Below, piece after piece: positions 1 to 5,620 of a stretch of 10,295 nt of DNA. This DNA comes from an uncultured Erysipelotrichaceae bacterium. Lineage in GTDB: Bacteria > Bacillota_I > Bacilli_A > RF39 > UBA660. Numbering within the stretch: the first letter of the stretch is position 1; the number at the start of each line of letters is the position of its first letter. The position numbers and the translations under genes were made by a program. Location of the stretch: NCBI GenBank assembly GCA_902783345.1, contig CACZQI010000037.1:1-10295 (forward strand), given 5' to 3'. The notes under the pieces were generated by a model that worked only from the letters and a program-made list of their open reading frames with translations, was not told the origin of the DNA and made no database searches.

Positions 1-790
1 CAAGTTTTTCATGATCATGAAATCTTAACTTTTCAGCTGGAAGACCTAAATCCATAAAGAAGTGTTTACCATAATCTTTAAAGTATTCATAAAGTTCAGA
101 ATCCATACCTTCTTTACAGAATGTTTGATACTCCATTTGTTCAAATTCAATTGTTCTAAAAGTAAAGTTCCCAGGTGTTATTTCATTACGAAAAGCTTTA
201 CCTATTTGACCAATACTAAATGGAAGGCGGGCTCTCATAGTTCTTTGAACATTTAAGAAGTTAACATACTCACCTTGGGCATTTTCTGGTCTTAAATAAA
301 CTGTACTTTTAGCATCTTCTACTACTCCTCTATGAGTTTCAAACATTAATTTAAATTGTCTTATTGGAGTAAAATCACATTTGCCACATTTAGGACATGG
401 AATATTATTTTCTTTAATATAATTTAAAAGTTCTTCATTTGATAAAGTATCCCCTATACTACTGCCAGTAAAATCATTAACCAAATTATCAGCACGATGT
501 CTTGTTTTACAATGTTTACAATCAGTTAAAGGATCTGCAAAACTATCAACATGCCCTGATGCTTCCCATACTTTTGGATGCATTAAAATATCAGCATCTA
601 ATTCATAAGCATTACTTCGCTCCTGAATAAATCTTTTACGCCAAGCATCTTTAATATTGTTTTTAAGTCTTGAACCAAGTGGACCATAATCCCAAGTATT
701 AGCAAGACCACCATATATTTCTGAACCTTGAAATATAAATCCATAATTTTTACAAAAATTTACCATTTGTTCCATACTATTATCTTTCAT
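1..790 (-). CDS. glyS: Glycyl-tRNA synthetase (class II, GlyQS/eukaryote-like alpha2 type), N-terminal part, truncated by window edge
   Basis: The enzyme charges tRNA-Gly with glycine using ATP in the cytoplasm. 263 residues are visible and the reading frame is open to the left edge, against roughly 460 for the family, so about the last 200 (including the anticodon-binding domain) lie outside. Visible signatures: the N-terminal GFIFQGSEIYGG and TWDYGPLG (residues 17-39), HPKVWEASGH (71-80), a likely zinc site made of CKHC (91-94) and CPKCGKC (132-138), RPENAQG (167-173), and motif 2 around FRNE...FRTIEFEQME (200-220). The start at 790 overlaps the 3' end of the LOG-family gene by 11 bases and gives an N-terminus of about the length I recall for other Bacilli. 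A second ATG at 775 is the alternative; neither has a strong Shine-Dalgarno sequence, suggesting translational coupling. It is the second gene behind a T-box leader, as expected for glyS regulation by uncharged tRNA-Gly. Identification is secure. Confidence 0.96.
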   Translation of the reverse strand, partial: MKDNSMEQMVNFCKNYGFIFQGSEIYGGLANTWDYGPLGSRLKNNIKDAWRKRFIQERSNAYELDADILMHPKVWEASGHVDSFADPLTDCKHCKTRHRADNLVNDFTGSSIGDTLSNEELLNYIKENNIPCPKCGKCDFTPIRQFKLMFETHRGVVEDAKSTVYLRPENAQGEYVNFLNVQRTMRARLPFSIGQIGKAFRNEITPGNFTFRTIEFEQMEYQTFCKEGMDSELYEYFKDYGKHFFMDLGLPAEKLRFHDHEKL

Positions 791-1316
791 CTTTTATCAC
801 TCTTTCTAAATCACCTATATTATCTACAATTATTAATTTATCTAATTCTTTCTTATAAGCAAAACCTTCATCACTTAAATAATTAATATATTCTAGTAGT
901 TTATTATAAAAGCCTTGATAGTTATATATTATAATTTTCTTTTGCTTTTCATTCGTTTTCATTTCTTCTATAAGGCCAAATAATTCAGCAATTGACCCGG
1001 TTCCACCAGGAAGAAATAAAAACATATCACTTTCTTTAAAAATACATTCTAATCTTTGAAAGGAATTTGAAAGTTCAACTACTTTAATATCTTTAAAATT
1101 AACTAAATCATTATGATAAGCATCAATTGTTATACCAATAATATCTTTATTATTATCTTTAAAAGTATTGTAACATACTCCCATCATACCTTTAGAATAT
1201 GTGCCAAAGATTAACGCATTATTTAAATTACATAACATTTGACATACTTTTTTAGTTTCTTCCAAATACTTTAGAGGAATACTATCATTTGAACCACTTG
1301 CAATAAATATTTTCAT
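780..1316 (-). CDS. LOG-family (TIGR00730) protein, putative nucleoside-monophosphate phosphoribohydrolase
   Basis: A 178-residue Rossmann-like protein of the LOG / 'lysine decarboxylase-like' family. Studied members remove the base from (cytokinin) nucleoside 5'-monophosphates; bacterial substrates are often unknown. Visible motifs: an N-terminal strand MKIFIASGS, a glycine-rich segment with GMMG (43-46) matching the family GLMG loop, and PGGTGSIAELF (103-113), a variant of the PGGxGTxxE signature with Ser for Thr and the catalytic-type Glu (111) retained. The preceding family motif RK reads RL (88-89), so the Arg is kept and the Lys is lost. Start ATG at 1316 follows a good AGGAG Shine-Dalgarno. 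It is the first gene after the T-box leader, and its 3' end overlaps glyS by 11 bases, so both should share one transcript. Family membership is firm; substrate is unknown and the altered motif could mean a changed activity. Confidence 0.88.
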   Translation of the reverse strand: MKIFIASGSNDSIPLKYLEETKKVCQMLCNLNNALIFGTYSKGMMGVCYNTFKDNNKDIIGITIDAYHNDLVNFKDIKVVELSNSFQRLECIFKESDMFLFLPGGTGSIAELFGLIEEMKTNEKQKKIIIYNYQGFYNKLLEYINYLSDEGFAYKKELDKLIIVDNIGDLERVIKDER

Positions 1317-1320
1317 ATCT

Positions 1321-1440
1321 TCTCCTTTTAAAATAAAAAGACCCTAGTTTATAGGGGCGCATATCTGCACGGTTCCACCCTACTATTGGCCTTCATTTTT
1401 TTATAGCTCGTTCTTTTCCAAGGAAGTCATCGCTTAATAC
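1321..1440 (-). promoter_or_regulatory. T-box leader, probably tRNA-Gly responsive, compact form
   Basis: The minus strand carries the T-box core AGGGTGGAACC (1381-1371) followed by GCGCCCCT (1360-1353), the two sides of an antiterminator. The rival terminator hairpin and a U-run come next, then AGGAG and the ATG at 1316. The UGGA of the T-box bulge would pair with a tRNA 3' end U73-CCA, and U73 is typical of bacterial tRNA-Gly; the operon also contains glyS. Two glycine codons are candidate specifiers: GGC in GAAGGCC (1391-1389), in a loop closed by CUAU/AUAG, and GGA (1419-1417), in an upstream hairpin loop. The inferred leader of about 120 nt is far shorter than standard T-boxes and no full Stem I is visible. 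The T-box call is firm; the specifier assignment is inference. Confidence 0.87.
1330..1356 (-). terminator. T-box attenuator hairpin (leader terminator)
   Basis: On the minus strand CCCTA (1356-1352) pairs with TAGGG (1346-1342) around the loop TAAAC. The run CTTTTTATTTT follows (1340-1330). The 5' arm overlaps the CCCC that would pair with AGGG of the T-box, so hairpin and antiterminator are mutually exclusive, as in transcription-attenuating T-boxes. The stem has only five pairs, so termination may be leaky. Confidence 0.65.
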
Positions 1441-1446
1441 ATTTTA

Positions 1447-1474
1447 ATTATAACATTTTAATTATATAATGCAA
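1447..1474 (-). promoter_or_regulatory. Sigma-A type promoter for the T-box / LOG / glyS unit
   Basis: On the minus strand TTGCAT (1474-1469) is separated by 16 bases from a perfect TATAAT (1452-1447), which is preceded by TG one base upstream (extended -10). Transcription would start near 1440, just before the T-box leader. The promoter lies in the 182-base gap between the UPF0104 gene and the LOG gene. Confidence 0.72.
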
Positions 1475-1477
1475 GAG

Positions 1478-1501
1478 AAAAAATTATAAGTAATTCCTTA
1501 T
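1478..1501 (-). terminator. Weak possible terminator after the envelope gene cluster
   Basis: On the minus strand ATAAG (1501-1497) can pair with CTTAT (1490-1486) around a six-base loop, followed after AA by six T (1483-1478). It overlaps the stop codon of the UPF0104 gene. The stem is short and mostly A-T, so it may not terminate well; if it does not, the envelope operon would read into the T-box leader. Confidence 0.25.
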
Positions 1502-2526
1502 TTACTTTTTTCTTTTGAACTTGTTAACTGCAGTTTTAAAGCACTAATTAAGGTACATATTAAACCAATTATTATATAGAAATAGAAGTTAATAGTTCTA
1601 TTTAAAATTGTGGCTCCAGATAATATATTTTTACCAAATACTTTATTATAAATACCTAAGAAGGCTCCTTCACTAATTCCAACTGCTCCAGGAAGTGGCA
1701 TACTAGATACTGAAACATAAAGCATTGCTTGAATACTTAAAATATGAAAATATGAATAATCATTTAAACCAAAGGCTTTATAAACAAAATAAGTAATACT
1801 ATAATATGAGATAACTTGACAAGCAACAATTAAAAATGATTTTAAAAATACACTTTTATGCCCTCTAATAAGAGCCGCACTTTCATTATAACTTTTTAGC
1901 GTTTCATCAACACTTGTTTTTAATTTATCAGCATTTTTATATTTTATTTTTACTAAGAATTTAAAGATAAAATCTACAATTTTTTGGGCTAGTGAATTAG
2001 AAAATAAGCATATAGTCATAACTAATAAAGCAATTATATTTAAAGATATTCCAAATATAAATAACCAAATAAGTCCATCTTTTATTAAATTATAATTTAT
2101 AATCGCCCCTATTATTCCACAAACTATAGTAATAGATTGAAATGCTATTAATTGAATTATTAATGCTACCGTTGTTTTAGGAATTGCTACTCCTTCTTTA
2201 TGCATATAATATATTTCCATAGGTTGACCCCCAGTAGATTCTGGAGTTACACCACTAAAGAAAAACTCTACTAAAGAATAGCGAATCATTTTAATAAATT
2301 TAACATTTTCACCTAAGTTTTTTAAAATGCATTTTACATTTAATGATTCAAAGACAAAATATAAAGCCATAGCAACTATGCCACATAATACATAAGTCTT
2401 ATTAACATTTAAAATAATGCTAATTAAATCATAAATATCTTGATCTTTAAAAACAATTAAAAAAGTTACTATTATTAAAATAATAAAGATAATTAAATTT
2501 TTAATTAATTTTTTAGCATTTTTCAT
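1498..2526 (-). CDS. UPF0104 / YbhN-like membrane protein (lysylphosphatidylglycerol synthase TM-region family)
   Basis: 342 residues with about eight hydrophobic segments (roughly 10-27, 42-60, 84-92, 118-145, 152-175, 228-250, 262-276, 312-332), an integral membrane protein. Family signatures are the STGGQPMEIYYM stretch (97-108) and SSMPLPGAVGISEGAF (274-289). Both are typical of PF03706/TIGR00374, the family that includes the N-terminal flippase domain of MprF. Members are thought to move lipids or prenyl-linked sugars across the membrane. The catalytic MprF C-terminal domain is absent, so it should not itself aminoacylate lipid. It is the last gene of the envelope cluster, 17 bases after the GT4 glycosyltransferase, which suggests its cargo could be the product of that enzyme (inference). 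An AGGA Shine-Dalgarno precedes the ATG at 2526. Confidence 0.85.
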   Translation of the reverse strand: MKNAKKLIKNLIIFIILIIVTFLIVFKDQDIYDLISIILNVNKTYVLCGIVAMALYFVFESLNVKCILKNLGENVKFIKMIRYSLVEFFFSGVTPESTGGQPMEIYYMHKEGVAIPKTTVALIIQLIAFQSITIVCGIIGAIINYNLIKDGLIWLFIFGISLNIIALLVMTICLFSNSLAQKIVDFIFKFLVKIKYKNADKLKTSVDETLKSYNESAALIRGHKSVFLKSFLIVACQVISYYSITYFVYKAFGLNDYSYFHILSIQAMLYVSVSSMPLPGAVGISEGAFLGIYNKVFGKNILSGATILNRTINFYFYIIIGLICTLISALKLQLTSSKEKSK

Positions 2527-2543
2527 AAAATCATTCCTATACT

Positions 2544-3719
2544 TTATTTTTGATAATTATTAATTATATCTACATATAATTTTAACACTTCATTCGTAAT
2601 ATGTCCCCATGTTTGATAAACTTTTTTATAAACATTTTTAGCTACTTTATTGTATAACTCTTCATTATGCATAATTTCAATGATTTTTTCAGCATATTTA
2701 TAAGGATTTTCAATTGACATAAATCCGGTTTCATTATTGATAATATCAGAAGCTGTTATCGCTCCATATAAGAATAAACTAGGTGTTTTTTGACTAGCTG
2801 CTTCAATTTGAACTATTGAGTTTGCATCATACATGGAAGGAAATAAGAATAAATCTGCTCGGTTATAATAATATGATAGCTTTTCACGGTCCATAACTTT
2901 ACCACAAAATATTACTTTATCACTCATTTTTTTCTCTTTAACATAATTTTTTAAGGCTTCTTCATCTGGCCCAATTCCTACATATAACATTTTATATTTA
3001 AAAGTAGGTTCCATTTTATTTAATTTTTCTAAAGCATCAACAATAAAGAAAATATTTTTAAGTTTAAATAGCCTTCCAACAAATAAAAATACTTTTTCAT
3101 CGTCATTTATATTATGTTTTTTATTTATATATTCACGCGCTTTTTCCACATCTTTAACATATGTCATTTCAGTTGCATTAGGCATTACTCTAGGTAAAGT
3201 TGGATAACCATATTCATTATGGAATAATTGCGCTACCCCGCCATTTACTGCCCAGCATACATCACACATCATATAATAATGAATTAATCTTTTTAAAGCT
3301 ACTTTAGATATTAATTTTGAGTGAGTAATACTCATTAAATCTCTTTTATGCTGAGAATGCATAGTTGCAACTACCGGAATATGATTTTTCTTAGCATATT
3401 TTATAGCCATGCTACCTAATGTAAATGGTGAATGAACATGAATGATATCTAATTTATACATTGATATTTCTTTATTAAATTCCTTATCAAATTTAGGAAC
3501 TGCTAAAGTATATTCAACAGTTGGCACTTTAACAGATTTAACTCTTACTACTTTATAAGGATATATACTATCATCATGCTCTTTTTTATAATCAGGAACA
3601 AACACTATAACATTAGCATTTTTACATAAATTTCTTGCATAATTATCAACGACAGATACAACACCATCTACTGCTGGATAAAAAGCATCATTAAATAGTC
3701 CAATTGTAATTCTTTTCAT
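2544..3719 (-). CDS. GT4-family glycosyltransferase, possibly diacylglycerol glucosyltransferase-like
   Basis: 391 residues with the GT-B two-domain layout. The N-terminal acceptor domain opens GLFNDAFYPAVDGV (7-20), typical of GT4 enzymes that glycosylate lipids or inositol, and has HVHSPFTLG (94-102) and THSKL-type acceptor loops. The C-terminal nucleotide-sugar domain begins near VFLFVGRLFKLKN (210-222). It contains a D298-x7-E306 pair in place of the common E-x7-E; Asp at the first position is frequent in relatives (TDT-type). The closest idea is a 1,2-diacylglycerol 3-glucosyltransferase making glycolipid at the inner membrane face, but substrate cannot be read from sequence. No transmembrane segment is seen. 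It lies nine bases after the HAD gene and has AAAGGTG before its ATG at 3719. Fold and family are secure, substrate is inferred. Confidence 0.88.
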   Translation of the reverse strand: MKRITIGLFNDAFYPAVDGVVSVVDNYARNLCKNANVIVFVPDYKKEHDDSIYPYKVVRVKSVKVPTVEYTLAVPKFDKEFNKEISMYKLDIIHVHSPFTLGSMAIKYAKKNHIPVVATMHSQHKRDLMSITHSKLISKVALKRLIHYYMMCDVCWAVNGGVAQLFHNEYGYPTLPRVMPNATEMTYVKDVEKAREYINKKHNINDDEKVFLFVGRLFKLKNIFFIVDALEKLNKMEPTFKYKMLYVGIGPDEEALKNYVKEKKMSDKVIFCGKVMDREKLSYYYNRADLFLFPSMYDANSIVQIEAASQKTPSLFLYGAITASDIINNETGFMSIENPYKYAEKIIEIMHNEELYNKVAKNVYKKVYQTWGHITNEVLKLYVDIINNYQK

Positions 3720-3728
3720 AAAACACCT

Positions 3729-4349
3729 TTAACTTATCTTTTCTAAAAGTCCTTCTAATTCTCTAATACTATCAATGTGATATTCACATTCTAAATTTGG
3801 TTCAAAGCCATATCTTGCATGAATAAAGGTTATCCCTGCTTCTATAGTACTTTCCATATCTTTTTTAATATCACCAATATAATAACTACTTGGTTCATTA
3901 TTTCTTTCTACCATTAATTTAATTGTTTCACCTTTAGTTTTATTAACTGATATAGCGCCTAAAAAGTCTGTAAAATAATCTTTTAAACCTGATACTTCTA
4001 AAAACTTTTCGGCATATCTCGTATTGTTATTAGTAACTATTCCAAGTTTATATTTTTTACTTAAATTTTTTATAGTATCAACTACACCATCATATAATTT
4101 AACATTATCTTTACTCATTAAAATAAAGGTAGCATCATTAATTAAATCTAAATAATATAAAGCTTTTTCATCACTTAAGTATGGCATATAACTTCTCGCA
4201 TTATCAATTTTACTTAAACCCATCGCACCTTCAATAACATCTTTTGTAAAAGGCTTTACCTCTTCATATTTATGGGCGATAGCATTGGCTCCAGCTAATG
4301 TTGCATCAACTGTTTCCCATAAAGTTCCATCTAAATCAAATATTAACAT
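3729..4349 (-). CDS. HAD-superfamily hydrolase, phosphoglycolate-phosphatase-like subfamily
   Basis: 206 residues, a cytoplasmic Mg-dependent phosphatase fold. Motif I is DLDGT at 5-9 with nucleophile Asp5 and acid Asp7. Motif II is VTNNN with Thr106. A Lys in NKTKG (137 or 139) serves as motif III, and motif IV is GDIKKD (159-164). The helical stretch between motifs I and II (about 15-90) is a C1 cap, as in the PGP/PgmB-like group. Substrate is unknown; candidates are small sugar phosphates or phosphoglycolate. It starts four bases after the gtrA stop, and its AAAAGGTGA Shine-Dalgarno covers that TGA stop, so the two genes are translationally coupled. Its place among glycolipid/wall genes hints at a sugar-phosphate substrate, but this is weak. 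Confidence 0.87.
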   Translation of the reverse strand: MLIFDLDGTLWETVDATLAGANAIAHKYEEVKPFTKDVIEGAMGLSKIDNARSYMPYLSDEKALYYLDLINDATFILMSKDNVKLYDGVVDTIKNLSKKYKLGIVTNNNTRYAEKFLEVSGLKDYFTDFLGAISVNKTKGETIKLMVERNNEPSSYYIGDIKKDMESTIEAGITFIHARYGFEPNLECEYHIDSIRELEGLLEKIS

Positions 4350-4353
4350 AACA

Positions 4354-4755
4354 TCACCTTTTTGTATCTATTGTTCCTTTAAAAACAATATTTTTATCAT
4401 ATAAATATTCTAATATAAAATTAGCAAGCATATTAAGTAAAGTAACTATTGTATTATTCCAACCTAAATCTTCAGCTAAATAGTTACCAATTATAGTTGA
4501 AACCGGTGTAAATACTAAATAAAATAATGCTACTAAAGCCATCGCTTTAGGAATATTACCACTTGATTTAAAAGTATATTCTCTATTTAAGGTAAAATTC
4601 CATAGTACTGATAAAATAAGGGCAATTAAATAACATGGTGCATATGAAAAATTAGTAAATTTATCAAGCAAAGTAAAAGAAACTATTTCAATTATTCCAG
4701 CTGAAATACTAAATAAAGTAAACTTAATTTTTCTTATTAATTCTTTTTTATTCAT
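4354..4755 (-). CDS. GtrA-family membrane protein
   Basis: 133 residues with four transmembrane segments (about 11-30, 39-57, 70-91, 102-118), the size and topology of PF04138. Both family signatures are visible: LWNFTLNREYTFKS (51-64) after TM2 and NFILEYLYDKNIVFK (112-126) at the C-terminus. GtrA proteins are thought to flip or help move polyprenyl-phosphate-linked sugars for glycosylation of surface polymers. The ATG at 4755 overlaps the TGA of the metallopeptidase gene (ATGA) and has no evident Shine-Dalgarno, indicating coupled translation. The gene ends in TGA; reading through as Trp would meet a second in-frame TGA six codons on. No GtrB-type partner is in the window; the nearby GT4 enzyme may be the functional partner (inference). 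Confidence 0.87.
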   Translation of the reverse strand: MNKKELIRKIKFTLFSISAGIIEIVSFTLLDKFTNFSYAPCYLIALILSVLWNFTLNREYTFKSSGNIPKAMALVALFYLVFTPVSTIIGNYLAEDLGWNNTIVTLLNMLANFILEYLYDKNIVFKGTIDTKR

Positions 4756-5555
4756 AGCGATTTCACATTATTAAGATTAATACTATTTGTTAAACTACTA
4801 AGTTCATTTAATATTAAAGGCATATTTTTTTCATCAGCTGGAATATCTTTGGCAGTATATAAATCTAAGGCATTATAAACATCCCCTAATTTTTCTAAAA
4901 TAAGCATTATTTCTTTTTTATTATATTTAGTAAACAAATTAATATAAAACTCTGAATTTAAACTTTCTTTTAAAATAGATATAATATTTTCATTTTTAAA
5001 TAAATTATCTAAAATAGTTTCAATTATACCATAGGCACTATAAAAGGTAGTGTCATAAATATAATTTTTACAAAATCTATTACTAATATCTTTTCTTAAT
5101 TTTACTTCACTATTAAAAGAATAAGCTGTAACTAAACTTGAAAATTTTTCCGCAATATATTCTTGAATTAAAGATAAACCGGCTAAACATTTTAAAGGAT
5201 TAGTATTTTTAGCACTAGTTTGAGCAAGATTTAAAACTCTTTTTTCAACCGCATTAATATTTTCATTCTTCATGGCTTTATAATCAAATAATAAATGTCC
5301 CATTTCATGATAAAAAATCATTCTACGGGTTAAATCATTATACATATCTTCTGTCTGTAATGATATTCTTTTATTTTGATGGTCAACTTTACCTCCCGCA
5401 TTACAAGCACCAGTAATATTATCTAAAACAACATCTAAGCCATCATATCTTTCTTTAAAATTATCATCTATTAAATCATTTTTTAAGCAAAATCCAACTA
5501 ATTCTTTAATATCTTCTTTAATAATTACTTTTTCATCTGCTGTTAATGTTTTCAT
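4752..5555 (-). CDS. Uncharacterised protein with HExxH zinc-metallopeptidase motif
   Basis: I do not recognise the family. With ATG at 5555 it is 267 residues. A longer reading from a GTG at 5564 has no ribosome binding site, and that GTG is itself part of the AGGTGG Shine-Dalgarno that sits five bases before the ATG. Residues 82-90 read YHEMGHLLF, a zincin motif HExxH (His83, Glu84, His87). Glu132 or Glu136 in IQEYIAEKFS is a candidate third zinc ligand on a following helix, a gluzincin-like arrangement. There is no signal peptide or membrane segment, so it is probably cytoplasmic. The region after about 140 looks all-helical. It is co-directional between murF and gtrA and overlaps gtrA by ATGA, so production is tied to the envelope operon. 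Role is unknown; proteolysis of an envelope enzyme or regulator is only a guess. The gene is real given frame, RBS and coupling. Confidence 0.72.
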   Translation of the reverse strand: MKTLTADEKVIIKEDIKELVGFCLKNDLIDDNFKERYDGLDVVLDNITGACNAGGKVDHQNKRISLQTEDMYNDLTRRMIFYHEMGHLLFDYKAMKNENINAVEKRVLNLAQTSAKNTNPLKCLAGLSLIQEYIAEKFSSLVTAYSFNSEVKLRKDISNRFCKNYIYDTTFYSAYGIIETILDNLFKNENIISILKESLNSEFYINLFTKYNKKEIMLILEKLGDVYNALDLYTAKDIPADEKNMPLILNELSSLTNSINLNNVKSL

Positions 5556-5563
5556 ATATTCCA

Positions 5564-5599
5564 CCTATCTATAGGCACATTTTTTAATATGCTCCCTAT
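5564..5599 (-). promoter_or_regulatory. Short leader with two mutually exclusive hairpins before the metallopeptidase gene
   Basis: In the 65 bases between murF and the ATG at 5555, CCTA (5575-5572) can pair with TAGG (5567-5564) around the loop TAGA; this hides the AGG of the Shine-Dalgarno AGGTGG. The same CCTAT (5575-5571) can instead pair with an upstream ATAGG (5599-5595), leaving the Shine-Dalgarno free. The stems are only four to five pairs, so a regulatory role is speculative. Confidence 0.3.
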
Positions 5600-5620
5600 C
5601 ATTTATTTTATCACATAATA

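Noticed and set aside
62..256. Plus-strand open frame of 64 codons
   Set aside because: It lies wholly opposite the clearly conserved glyS motif 2 region and encodes no recognisable protein.
5556..5564. GTG start at 5564 for the metallopeptidase gene
   Set aside because: That GTG is inside the AGGTGG Shine-Dalgarno, and no ribosome site precedes it; ATG at 5555 is correctly spaced.
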